A stretch of 64,000 nucleotides of DNA from Iris pallida (taxonomy: Eukaryota; Streptophyta; Magnoliopsida; Asparagales; Iridaceae). The translations under genes were made by a program, and so were the position numbers. Location: assembly GCA_029216955.1 (NCBI GenBank), contig JANAVB010005597.1:42775811-42839810 (forward strand), in the 5' to 3' direction. Shown here piece after piece: positions 54,327 to 64,000 of this stretch; position 1 is the stretch's first letter; every line of letters starts with the position of its first letter. The notes beneath the pieces were generated by a model, which was not told where the DNA came from, made no database searches, and was given only the letters and a program-made list of their open reading frames with translations.

Positions 54327-56946
54327 CTACATATCATGCCGGGCCTTTGAACGAGACTCCCTATTGTTCATGAAGGGGAAGTCGACCACGTCGTCGATGC
54401 GATCAAGCTCGTTGGCGACCGCGACACAAGTCTCACTTTGGCAACCTCTCCGGAGTGTCTGCACCAATTCCTTCACCCTTTGAGACTGAAAATGAAAGTA
54501 TAAATGAATTAAGTCTACAAATATGGAAATCTCAGTCTTATTACAAATACGGAACTCACCATTCTCACCAACCCAGCATACAAGTCATTTTTGGAAGGAA
54601 GAGCTCCAACTGCTCCGACGGCCACGGGACCCGGGTTGGTAGGGTTCGACAACTTAGGATGTCCGACACCCAGGAAGTACTGCATGTAGTCCTCGCTGCA
54701 GTCGGCCATCTCGGTGACCGGTCGTCTTTCAGATTCCCGAAGTACATGTCGTTTCCACTCCGAGTAAAAGTCGGTCACCCAGTCGAATTTTGCCGGTTTG
54801 TAACTTAAAGGTTGGGTTCCGCACGGAGGCTCTAACAGCCGTAGTGTGCGCTTCGGTACAGTTTGTACGAAGCCAAACTGACGAAGTACTCTATCGGGCA
54901 TGTACGGCTCCGTGATTTCATAGCATGTGATCATGCCATGAAATAAAGAAACTGGTTGGACCTCACGATTCAGCTCACGTAAATCCCGGTATGAATTCCA
55001 AAAAATATGTAGGAAAACAGTTAACAACAAAACAAAATCAACATGAAAAAGTTAGTCAAAAATTAGTACCTCTTCTGGCACCAAACTGTCTAATACTTCA
55101 CGAATGGAAGCCAGTGTTTGCCAATTTTTGGTTTCCAGCTGGGATGGCCTCCATCGACACACTCTGGGAAGGTGTTCAAGATACTCTGGGTTTTCATCAG
55201 CCCGTCTAAGCATCGGAAAGTGCTCTTATATCCATGCCTATTCAATTTATAAATGAATAGTAAAAATTAAAACAATAAATTTAAGTATACAAGATTAAAT
55301 TGTTAGATGTTTTCTTACATGTAGCAGAGTCTGACAGCCGGCCATAGTCTTAGTCCCGACACGGGATGCGATGCCGAGCTCGCGATAAAGATTGGCCAGG
55401 ATACCGCTTCCCCAGGATATATCGATGAAGTCATCCACTTCAGATAAGTTTAGCATGTACCGAGCATGTATCGACGTTCCAGACTTGTCCGGAATGCCGA
55501 CCGTTCCTAGGACGAACAACATATACGCACGAGCCACCGCGTCGACCGTATCATCGTCATCGTCATCCACCTCCATATCCATGAACTGGTCCACCAGAAA
55601 TGATAGAGGAATTCCGTACGACTTCTTGAAGCCTGGTAGAGTTGTAAAACTCGTAGCCGGAACTCCAAGGTGAGTTGAGACGAACTTGACGATCTTCTCG
55701 TACAATTTCACGGATTTCTCATTCGTGTAATGTTCTTTGGTCATTACACGCCCGGTCACTGGCAGCTCCAATATCTGGTAGACGTCGTCAAGTGTAATGG
55801 TCATCTTCCCTGCTGGGAGATGAAATGTGTTGGTCTCCGGGTGCCATCTCTCCACGAAGGCGAATATGAGGGCACTATCCATTATTCGGTAGGCGTTTTG
55901 TGCCAAATTGTGCAAGCCGCTCGGTATGATTTTGCTCTGGACGGCCTCCGATAAGCTTGCAAACTGCCAGGACACGGTTTTCTTCCCGTGACTCACAGCC
56001 CTAAGGATACGATATGTCCTCTGTATATCGAACAACAAAAACCATATCAATTATGAAATACATATATATATATAGTATACTAAACTGGTAGCTTACAAAC
56101 GTCATGTACATACCGGGTTCTTCCATATTTCATACGCAATGTGGTTCTCAAAAGAAACCAACATTGAGCAACCGGGCGGACGGACAAGCGGCTCAGAAGG
56201 ATCGGCCTCCTCAGAAGGACCGACCTCCTCAGAAGGACCGACCTCCTCAAATGGAGCAGAACCGTCTTGACGTGATAGGAGTCGGGCAATTGGCACGTCG
56301 TCGTCGTCGTCGTCGTCGGAAGGAGGCGTAGGAGTAGGAGCTCGTTGCTTCGACCGAGCTTGACGTGCCGGTGGCGATGTCCGAGACCGAGCTTCGGGCG
56401 CCGGTTCGGTAATTGTTATCGAACGCTCGAGAGGACGTTCCGCACGTTCCTTCCGCTTTGACGCGGTGGACCGTATTCTTTTGTTAGCGGCCGGTGGACT
56501 GCATGACAACATACACTTATTAAGTAATAGAAACAACATGCACTTACCCAACTCCCATATGTCATAACATTAGGACTGCCAGGCATGTGGCAGTCCTAAT
56601 GAAAATTAGGACTGCCACAGTCCTTTCACAAGAGGACTGCCAGGGCTGTGGCAGTCCTAATTTTCATTAGGACTGCCACATGCCTGGCAGTCCTACTGTC
56701 GTGAACTCGAACTCCCACAACGACATCCTACTTTGTCGTGTTCTAGGGTTAGGATTTCAACATAAATTTCGGGTTTTTTGTGTTCGAAAATTAGGGAAGA
56801 GAATGTGCAAGAGATTATAAACCTATTTTACCAAAACTTTTTCAAGAATTAAACAAATTCTAGGGTTTCGAATATAATGTAAAAAAAATTCGAAAAAATT
56901 AGGGAAGAACGTACCTGGATTCCGGTTGCTTTGACTTGCGTGTCAT
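54327..56946 (-). pseudogene. plant mobile domain (PMD, MAIN-like) gene carried by the MULE
   Basis: Minus-strand exons: 56915-56946 (MTRKSKQPES), 56114-56498, 55319-56020, 55070-55237, ~55000-54560 and 54327-54485. GT/AG borders and phases agree except for exon 5, whose acceptor AG I could not find. Exon 2 is basic and Ser/Pro-rich with an Asp run (nuclear, disordered). Exons 3-5 are the PMD core: SALIFAFVERWHPETNTFHLPAG-type block, then TITLDDVYQILELPVTGR, WRPSQL, and PYMPDRVLRQFGFVQ. PMD proteins occur both in transposons and as host silencing or genome-stability factors (MAIN/MAIL). Exon 4 has an in-frame TAA right after Ala-Trp-Ile and before Glu-His-Phe-Pro, where relatives have Tyr. 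So this copy is probably damaged. Confidence 0.82.
56571..56693. repeat. AGGACTGCC hairpin array in PMD intron 1
   Basis: Four hairpins (TTAGGACTGCCAGGCATGTG, ...) form one large palindrome around ~56632; the outer and inner pairs mirror each other, joined by AATGAAAATT/AATTTTCATT. Located within the first intron of the PMD gene, the mirror image of the array in the transposase intron. Confidence 0.95.
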
Positions 56947-57299
56947 CTCTTCGAGAATCTTCGTGGAGGGATTGAGAATCAAATTGTGATGGAGAAGAAG
57001 AAATTAGGGTTTAGGAGAGGGAGAGGGGGAGGGAGAGGGAGAGAGCTTTCTTTCTTTTCTTCTTGAGGAGAGAGAGTCAAGAATGGAAATGAGAGTAAAT
57101 TTTTTGGTTTGGGGGGGCTGGGCTACCCCTAGCAATTTTTGGGTGCCCCCTAGCAATTTTTCCACATTCATGGGCTGCCCCCAAGTAAGGGCTGCCCCCA
57201 AGCATTTTTGGTGGTGCCCATAGAAAAAACCTACTTTTTTGTTGTGGGTAAAACGTAATATACTGGTTAGGAGCACGAGGATCCTATGGAAATGCTGCC

Positions 57300-57395
57300 A
57301 CTAATAATTTTGATAATAAATTATAATGAAATATAAAATAATTTATCTTGATAATAAATTATAATGAAATGTAAAATAATTTGTTTAATTTGTGT
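57300..57395. repeat. 48-bp direct duplication
   Basis: TTGATAATAAATTATAATGAAAT followed by TAAAATAATTT occurs twice in a row between the MULE and the tRNA gene. Confidence 0.8.
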
Positions 57396-57403
57396 AAAAG
57401 AAG

Positions 57404-57412
57404 AGAAAAAAA
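57404..57412 (-). terminator. Pol III terminator of tRNA-Arg
   Basis: Seven consecutive T on the minus strand (57406-57412), five bases after the tRNA 3' end; RNA polymerase III stops at T runs. Confidence 0.75.
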
Positions 57413-57417
57413 CTATT

Positions 57418-57490
57418 CGCGCCAGGTAGGGGTCGAACCTACGACTTTCTGCTTAGGAAACAGACGCTCTATCCACTGAGCTACAGGCGC
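57418..57490 (-). tRNA. trnR-CCU: tRNA-Arg (anticodon CCU)
   Basis: 73 bases that fold as a cloverleaf: acceptor GCGCCTG with CTGGCGC, one T-T mismatch; D arm GCTCAGTGGATAGAGC; anticodon stem TCTGT/GCAGA with loop TTCCTAA, anticodon CCT; TΨC stem GTAGG/CCTAC with loop TTCGACC. The internal A and B boxes are intact (TAGCTCAGTGG and GGTTCGACCCC). No intron and no encoded CCA, as expected of a nuclear gene. Confidence 0.95.
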
Positions 57491-57943
57491 TTTGTGTTCA
57501 ATGTCACTTATTGCGTTTATTTAGCAACTATACATTCTGGCAACAATACACAAGCGAGTTAACCGATGGAACAATCAAAACAAACATGGTTTTGGAATTA
57601 CACTTTCATCTGTAAATTCAATAACTCGTCAAAATTCATGTTTCATTCCGAAGTAACACTAGCATGCCTTTGTAACAGACGAACAGAATATAGAATGGAG
57701 AAGCGTCACCTACAGACCAGGTTTGATCCAGCTTCGTGTATGGTTGCAACCTCGTGATAGTAACGTACGTCCAGAAGACGGTTGATGACTATTGAATAAC
57801 CATTATGTGCCACAACCATATCTCTTCCAATTGACAAATCCATCACTATTTCAAAGTTATAAAACATAGATATGTGAAAACAGAGAGTAGCTGGTGAAGT
57901 TCTCGCACATTTTCCATAAAATAAGTAGCAAACATTGTACATG
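57491..57943. other. intergenic stretch with unassigned frames
   Basis: A minus-strand frame at 57706-57990 (FEIVMDLSIGRDMVVAHNGYS) and a plus-strand frame at 57566-57757 are open, but neither matches a family I know. Nothing else seen. Confidence 0.3.
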
Positions 57944-58120
57944 CAGGGCCGGCCCTGGGGTAAGCCGGACAAGCCTTGGGGCTTGGGCAACCCCCCTCGG
58001 CCAGGACAATTCCTCTCTGCTAGGGCAACCCCTTAGGCTCAGCATAACCTCACCAAAGGGTTAAAGGGCAACCAAAATTAGCTCCAGGATAGGGCAACCT
58101 AAACCTCTGGGCCGGCTCTG
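57944..58120. mobile_element. 177-bp hAT-type MITE
   Basis: Perfect 8-bp target duplication TGTACATG at 57936-57943 and 58121-58128. Ends are inverted: CAGGGCCGGC and, read back, CAGAGCCGGCCC. The inside is rich in GGGCAACC repeats. CAGGGCCGGCC ends with an 8-bp duplication are typical of a common plant hAT MITE group. Confidence 0.88.
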
Positions 58121-58128
58121 TGTACATG

Positions 58129-58565
58129 CAAATCAAGCTAATCTCTATTTCCCCAACGGGCAGTGGGAATATGAATTATTGTAAAATTATAGCATACCAC
58201 AAAAAATATTTAGCATTTTAGGCTTTTAGATATAGTATCGTACTGTATCAAGTTTATGGCCTTGGCTATAACCATCACATACTTACCATACATCTCATGA
58301 TAGACATGAAAGTTAATTCTCCAAATATTGAAGAGTTGCAACAATCCTATGGTTACACGTTATCATCAATGTCTATATATTGTTATATGTAACCTGGATA
58401 AAAAACAGAAAGAAATAAATTGGATCACAAAATCTAACTAAACATTTCTTTTAAGAATGCTATACTAATATACCACAGCCACATTACAACAAATATTTTA
58501 GTTACAAGAACAAACATTGTGATTTTGTTACTGCTGTACAAGGCAAACAACCGCATCAACTCGCT
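58129..58565. other. AT-rich downstream region of the mTERF gene
   Basis: Noncoding, presumably 3' UTR and flank of the minus-strand mTERF gene. I see no repeat or gene. Confidence 0.4.
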
Positions 58566-59555
58566 TCACGAAGGTACTGAAGATACATGGGACGATAGAG
58601 AATCTGAGATGTTGTAATTTACTCCACCAAATTCAAACCTTCTACGGTCCTCAATTGCAGCTTGTACCCTCTGATTGAACACTTCATCGGACACAGGTAA
58701 CATATATCGTAGCTTAAAATTTAATCGGTTTTCCACCAAAATCTTGTGCCTCGGCTTTATTCTACCTTCCAACGAATAGCTTAAGAACCTGCAGAGATTT
58801 CCCTATAACTCATGAAGAAAGAAAAACATATAATGGACTTTTAACAATAGTTAAGGCAAGTTACCAAACAAAGAGACTGTAACTTCAATGGAGGCATATC
58901 AATACAAGTAAACAACTTCTGAACTCTTGATGTCTAGTTATTAGGGAAATAGTAGGGCATTCAGGTAGCAAGTTCCAAGAGTAAATTTTCAGCAGTCCAG
59001 TGGGCTTTGTAGGCCCTGACATTTGTTTATATCATGACATTAAGAGGGCTGCCCTGCGTTAGAATGGCTAGAAATAATGATGACTAGATTATTTAAGGAT
59101 ACTACCTCCTGTCCTACTCAAATCTTTCTGAACATATGACAAATGATTATGGATATGCTGTGCACAGAACTAAAATGTGAACAGGAAGAAAGTAAACTGA
59201 AGTAACTAGCGAATTAAGCAAAAGAACCACATGTGGCTGTGACCAGCAACAGCTACAATTCTCTTATCTAAGGATGTTACCTGGGAAACTCGATGAGTTC
59301 CTGCAGGGGGCGAACCATAGTCCTCCTCAAATACCGATACTTGGGTTGGACTACATCTAAATTGTATCTGAGTAGCATTGGAAAATCAGCTATCATCTCC
59401 CCTAGAGATTGGAGACGAATTCCCAGCGACAAGAAGTACTTGACATTTACCTCCAGCTTCTTTGTGATGCTGCAGCCCGTAAGCTGCGGGTCAAAGTCAA
59501 TCACTTTTGCAATATCGCCTTTCGTCACCCCAGCTTTTGTCATCAAGAAAATGAC
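58566..59555 (-). CDS. mTERF-family protein, last two exons (5' part not found)
   Basis: Two minus-strand exons, 59281-59555 and 58566-58788, with GT/AG borders and matching phase (an Arg codon is split). The protein end has mTERF helical repeats: MTKAGVTKGDIAKVIDFDPQ, YFLSLGI, MIADFPMLLRYNLD and then LIEFPRFLSYSLEGRIKPRH, a pattern seen in several plant mTERFs. The C-terminus is SDEVFNQRVQAAIEDRRRFE plus a Ser-rich tail. mTERFs bind organellar nucleic acid and act in transcription or RNA processing in plastids or mitochondria. Upstream exons should lie right of 59555, but none is recognisable before chromovirus remnants begin near 60480. They lie beyond the window, across a TE-filled intron, or are lost. 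I do not assign a family member. Confidence 0.82.
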
Positions 59556-60480
59556 CTGTGCACATGTTAAAACTTAAAAGAAAGGAATTACAACTGAAAC
59601 ACTTGATAGATTGGCACTTGTCAACCTGTTTTAATCAGTCATCACTAATATGCTGACATGGAAAGAATGAAACTAAACATAGTGCAAAGTTAATAGTTTA
59701 TAGGCTAAGCTTACATTATTCCTTTTATTTAGTTAGTAACTGATTTTTGTTGCCCTTCCATCACTAAACCAAATGTAAAGGAACTTGATTCCTACAACAA
59801 ATGCAAGTTTGCCTTTCAATAGGCCTCCGTGCCTTAAGAAGAAGAAACTATTTGGCTCAATGAAATACCACTTACCATCTAACTTCGTATTCCTACTCCA
59901 ATTGCCTTCTCTCTACGGATTAACATAACTAATGGCTTAACATGAATTACGCCATGGGTAGTAGAACCACTGATTCCTCAGTAAATGTTTCCCATGGTTC
60001 CTCTGAAGGAGGTGTGATGCGGAGCATAGACGATTTAAAAGCACTCACATCAAAAATGATAAAAGAAGCTCTATAAATAATGTTCAAATGTCTTCCACAA
60101 CAGAATCAACAAGCACACGGAAAACATGAACAATACCGGTGCTTATAGCAACTCTATGCATTTACCCGCATGTATAACTTAAATTTGGAAAGAGTGCAGC
60201 ACTAGTGGAAATTAAGGATCCGTTTGGATAGTCTTTCTGAAATTTTATTTTAAAAACTGTTTTCTAAGAGTAAGTTATAAAGTTGTTTTCTGAGTATAGA
60301 AATTCTGATTTTGTATTTGGTTACTTTCATCTGAAAAATCATATTATTAAAATTTATATTTGGTAAAATATTTTTAGAAAGTGATTTTTTTTTAACTTTG
60401 TCCATTATGTATCTCTGTGTCCAACAAAATATTTTGTCTCATGTTAACTCAATTTTATTCATGTGTCCATTTTGTATCCA
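59556..60480. other. putative mTERF intron or upstream flank
   Basis: AT-rich, no coding found. From 60218 (GGATCCGTTTGGATAG) it resembles the end of a common plant MITE-like sequence, but no partner end was identified. Confidence 0.3.
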
Positions 60481-60580
60481 TGTGTCCAACGAAGACGAAG
60501 CCAAAGCCCGGAGGTGGCCGAGTGGTTCCGGGTGACTCGAGAAACTTCGATGTGCGGCCAGATCTTGATCATCACCGCCG

Positions 60581-60745
60581 GCTCGTCACCGATGTTCGTG
60601 GTCCTCCCCATCGCAGGCGCGGTCTGGCCGTCAGCTCGTCACTGTCGTTCGTGGTCCTCCCCATCCCCGTCGGCTCGTCACCGCCAGCTCGTGGTCCTCC
60701 CCATCGCAGGCGAGATCTGGCCACCGGCTCATCACCGTCGTTCGT
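60581..60745. repeat. GC-rich minisatellite
   Basis: Three to four copies of a ~45-base unit containing GCTCGTCACCG, TCGTGGTCCTCCCCATC and GCAGGCG. Overlapping open frames on both strands (60417-61091) come from this composition and are not taken as genes. Confidence 0.75.
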
Positions 60746-60839
60746 GGGCACTGTTGTATGGAGGAGCCGCTGCGACCGCTGCGTATGGAGGAGGGCGAGG
60801 AGGAGGAGGCAGCGCTGCTTATGGAGAAGAGCCGCTGGC

Positions 60840-61435
60840 GTTGTGAGGAGGAGGACGCTGGGGCTAACCACGGCGGAGGAGATCTTCGTTAGAGTCGTCT
60901 TCGAAGAGGTCTGCTCGTACGCCATGGTCCACAAACATCTCGTCTTCGCGCTCCCACGTGGACTCTCCCGGAGAGTGGTGTCTCCACATGACTCGAACAA
61001 GCGATATAGTCTAGTTCCGCAGGCGCTTCTCCCTTCGATCAAGGATCTCCACTGGCTGCTCCTCGTAGGTCAAGCTCGGACCCACCTCTAGCTCTGAATA
61101 GTCCACCACATGGCTCGAATCTGGAATGTAGCGTCGAAGCTGGGACACGTGGAAAACGTCGTGCACTCCTTCCAAGCTAGCTGGAAGCGCTAGTCGATAT
61201 GCCACCTCGCCAATCCGTACCGTCACATCGAAAGGGCCGATGAATCTCGGACTGAGCTTCCCGCCTCTGCCAAAACGAATGGTGCCTCTGGTCGGCGAGA
61301 TTCTTCAGGAACACTCTGCTTCCAACTGCGAACTCCGGTGGCCATCTGCTGTTGTCCGCCTAGTGCTTCTGTCGATCCATGACGCTCTGGGCCTTGAGAC
61401 CAAGTACACACAAGAAGTTGGAATAACACGATCAA
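60840..61435 (-). pseudogene. chromovirus pol 3' end (integrase tail and chromodomain), decayed
   Basis: Minus-strand pieces correspond to the end of the intact polyprotein at 30901-35868: [28 protein letters not shown], then [16 protein letters not shown] and, after a stop at the LRN codon, [20 protein letters not shown]. Upstream (61223-61435) the match continues across frameshifts. It is a truncated, inactive relative of the intact element, without RT or RNase H. Confidence 0.85.
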
Positions 61436-62728
61436 CGATCAAGAATCAAATAGGCACGAGATAGAATGAAGTTCCAATTACAACTTAGAGGAGCAAAATC
61501 ATGAAGACACAACTATTAAGTACGATAAAAAAATCGATATTTTAACACAAGTGAATTATGACAAGATAGAAAAATCATGGTCAGATAGTCATGATTTAAG
61601 GTCGATGTTTAGACAAGACACAAACGAAGTATGGAATCAAACTCTAGCAATGTATAATTTTGAGGAATTCAATGATCTAACGATAAAATACTAGAAGGGT
61701 AAATAGCAAGGGTTGATTAAGGAACGTACGAAATACTCAGGAGATACAGTATCAAATCAGGATAAACGTGCAAGGATTTGTAATTCTCGAAAACCTATAA
61801 TCATAGGAAAAGGAACATAATTTTCATAATTTTCTATGATACCCAAGAACATATAGGTATTTGAAATCACTTTGCTTAGAATCCCTACCCTGCCAGTATA
61901 TATCTGACTGCAGTGGACTTTCGGCCCTGTGACTCAAATAACAATATGTCACCGAATATTCTGTGCAGTATATCCATTTTTCCAACAATCATCAACGAAG
62001 CAACCCAAGAGATCACGACATGAAGAATTTAGGACAAGTCTCCATAATACCCGAAACCTATGAATGTCTGAAATCACTTCAACTTAGAGTTCCTGTCCCG
62101 CCAGTGCGCTGCTGGCTGCAGTGAACTTTCGGTCTCCGCAATCCAGATAACGGCTGCAGCGCGCAACTGTCACACCCTAGTAGGTCATCGAATAGTCTTT
62201 CAACTTTATCCATAGAAAATTTCAAGGAATTAAAATGAGTTTCAATAGTCCAAGTCACGAAAATGGTGAAGTTATCTGACTATTAGAATACAAGGGTTTA
62301 TGAGGTACTAAGAGACGACAAGGAATCCAATCAGTGAGTACAAAAGGGCAACCAGAAAGATTTAAAATTTCAGACAGGGAGCGAAATTTCAAATTATAAC
62401 GAAATTTTAACTGATATCTGGAATAGTAGCAAGATTCCATATATGGGATATTATCCCGAAGGGATAACAGAGTCTCGAAGGATGAACTGAAGCAAGATAT
62501 CAGATAGGAGACAAGTTTCAAAATAAGAAATAAAATTCCGTACTGGAAACAAGTTTCAATAAAATCTCGAATAACAATGAAATCTCGAGCAAAAACTTGA
62601 ATTGAAAACGAATTCTCCAATAAGGTACACAGTGAAAAATAGAAAATCAAGTATCAACAAAGTCGTGAATAAGGAACAAATTCTCGAATAGAAAATCTCA
62701 ACGAGAAAACAAGATTTTGAATAGGAAA
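61436..62728. repeat. degenerate element sequence with a ~95-bp direct duplication
   Basis: A block with TGAAATCACTT, GCCAGT and CTGCAGTG(A/G)ACTTTCGG is present twice (about 61846-61935 and 62042-62137). A possible LTR-like start TGTCACACCC is at 62170. The rest has repeated TCTCGAAT words (62470-62720) and no coding. Probably remains of the chromovirus between pol and the LTR at 62729. Confidence 0.5.
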
Positions 62729-64000
62729 TGTAACGCCCCAGAACCAGAATACTGGAGAGCGGGGACATACATAGCCAGCTACGTATAATGAAATGGAATC
62801 CACCTCACTATACGGTCACGGCTGTCTAGATATATGAGGGTTTAACTACAATCCATCAGTCTCCTATGGTCAATAACAAGCCTAATTGTCTCAATCTCAA
62901 ACAAGCAGGTAAAGTTACAAGATGTAAGATCATCAAATATACAATAGTAAGGCGTCCCAAACATTACATATTCAGCTGATCATGAAGCTAGTCGTTACAA
63001 AATGTGATGACTAGCAAGAGTTTAGTCATACATAATCAACCCTAGGATCTGTCAATCATGCTACAGCCCGTAGGCAGACAGTAATAAGGTATGCAATACG
63101 AGCTAACAGGTGCTCGTCGGCTAAACGCCTCAAAATGAGAATTTTACAATAGAGTAGGAGAGCCAAAAATAAACCCACTCGTTGTCCTGGTTATGCCTGG
63201 TGGTCACCATCGGACTGGAAAGTCGATAAATCATCTGGAACTGCTCCGAAATCTGGCCATACAAAACCAGCTGGGTCAGATCCCAGAAAGAGCAAGTGCC
63301 ACAAAGGAGGCTTCACTTAAGAACTAAAACCAGCATATCAGAAATAAATGTTAAGGTAGTTACAAAAGAACTTGAAGTAAAAGAATAACATCAGTCATAA
63401 TGGAGTACGAGGGAACCATTCAAGTAGCCAGGTCACAACCCTTAAACCAAATAAGGACCGGGGTTGTAACCCTTCACCTGAATAGAACTCCGTCTTCAAA
63501 TCTTGTTGGTAAGGTAAAACATTACAAGCGTGACGTGGGGTGCAATAATATAATAAACGAAGAGAGGACTCAGAACTGCTCCGGGAGCCAGGTTACAACC
63601 CTTAAACCAAACAAGGACCGGGGTTGTAACCCTTCGCCTGAACAGAACTTAGCCCCTGGTTTCTGAGTCAATTTCTCGAATGTAGGAATTCGAGGACGAT
63701 CCTAATTCCCATCTTGAAGTCTTCAACTTTCCAGTCCAGTCCATTTTGAGGCAAGTACATTTTGTGTTAGTTTACAATTATTTAGTAATCGTTTTAATGC
63801 AAGTTTAAATCACGATGCAACACGGAACTCTCTCTGAGAGCACTGACTGTAACTACTGTAACTATTGGGGACTGGGGGAGTAGTGTAATGAGTATGACCA
63901 CATCCAAACTACTGTAACTACTGTAACTACTGTAACTATATTAGCTTACCCCTCATACACACGGGGATAAGTCGTATCTTACTGTAACAAACCCAAGCCG
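62729..64000 (-). mobile_element. chromovirus LTR, 3' portion, running off the window
   Basis: Starts TGTAACGCCCCAGAACCAGA and stays alignable with the intact LTR start (TGTCACGCCCCGGAACCAGA) through ATACTGGAGAGCGGGG, GCCAGCTACGTAT and AAGGCGTCCCAAAC. It is a diverged member of the same family and orientation. Inside, a GGTTGTAACCCTTC-containing block is duplicated (63427-63490 and 63589-63652), and ACTGTAACT repeats occur at 63843-63940. The other end is outside the window. Confidence 0.85.

Larger units (their letters stand above)
49380..57231. mobile_element. complete 7.85-kb Mutator-like element (MULE) with transposase-OTU and PMD genes
   Basis: TACTTTTT is present at 49372-49379 and 57232-57239 (8-bp target duplication). 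The ends are inverted: GGTTTTTTCTAAGGGCACC on the left and, read back, GGTTTTTTCTATGGGCACC on the right, followed on both sides by GGGGCTAGCC- or GGGGGCAGCCC-type boxes and GCTAGGG-like words. Two genes point toward each other: transposase-OTU from the left end and a PMD protein from the right. Hairpin arrays lie in the first intron of both genes and between their 3' ends. The derivative at 22780-26085 shares termini, leader and hairpins. Confidence 0.92.

Noticed and set aside
57706..57990. 94-codon minus-strand frame near the tRNA gene
   Set aside because: Not recognised, no splice partners identified, and its upstream part lies inside the hAT-type MITE at 57944-58120.
60417..61091. 224-codon plus-strand frame
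   Set aside because: It runs antisense over chromovirus pol remains and a GC-rich minisatellite; no domain.

Overview
The window looks like nuclear DNA of a flowering plant, probably a eudicot. It holds intron-rich nuclear genes for mitochondrial proteins, a nuclear-type tRNA-Arg, plant chromovirus (Ty3/gypsy) and Ty1/copia retrotransposons, CACTA, Mutator-like (MULE) and hAT elements, and a plant mobile domain (PMD) gene. The species cannot be named from sequence alone. I count only three host protein genes and one tRNA; most of the rest is nested transposable-element DNA.

Layout. 1-13.3 kb is a stack of transposons. The base is a minus-strand Ty1/copia element whose gag gene is cut into three pieces by a CACTA element (right end at 7288) and a 3.4-kb solo gypsy LTR (7440-10875). 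At the left it is cut by a plus-strand gypsy element of which only the gag end and a 3.9-kb 3' LTR are in view. A 1.0-kb element with inverted termini (12305-13303) sits in or beside the copia 5' LTR. NDUFS8, the complex I TYKY subunit, starts only 175 bp to the right. It spans 13479-22394 in eight exons, with a 6-kb intron full of repeats.

22.8-41.3 kb is a second nest. A MULE-like deletion derivative (22780-26085) has another MULE-like element inside it (22873-24852, perfect 9-bp target duplication). Next come two small MITEs and a hAT-like element that was entered by a complete chromovirus (27380-39260, LTRs at both ends, 5-bp target duplication, intact gag-pol with chromodomain). An 868-bp MULE-type element (39443-40310, perfect 9-bp target duplication) lies in the same host element. 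41.3-46.0 kb is a 4.7-kb inverted repeat with a doubled palindromic core. The mitochondrial ribosomal protein bL27m gene follows at 48007-48658.

49380-57231 is a complete 7.85-kb MULE with terminal inverted repeats and an 8-bp duplication. It carries two convergent genes: a FAR1-type transposase fused to an OTU protease domain (four in-frame stops), and a six-exon PMD gene (one in-frame stop). A tRNA-Arg(CCU) gene lies 186 bp beyond its right end. The 3' exons of an mTERF-family gene are at 58566-59555. The right edge is decayed chromovirus sequence and an LTR running off the window.

The most unusual feature is a shared architecture. Three MULE-type elements, plus the nested one, carry internal arrays of short perfect hairpins, arranged palindrome within palindrome. 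Each family has its own word: AGGACTGCC in the 7.85-kb MULE and its deletion derivative, CACGGAGAATG in the nested element, and TGTTCGACC in the 868-bp element.
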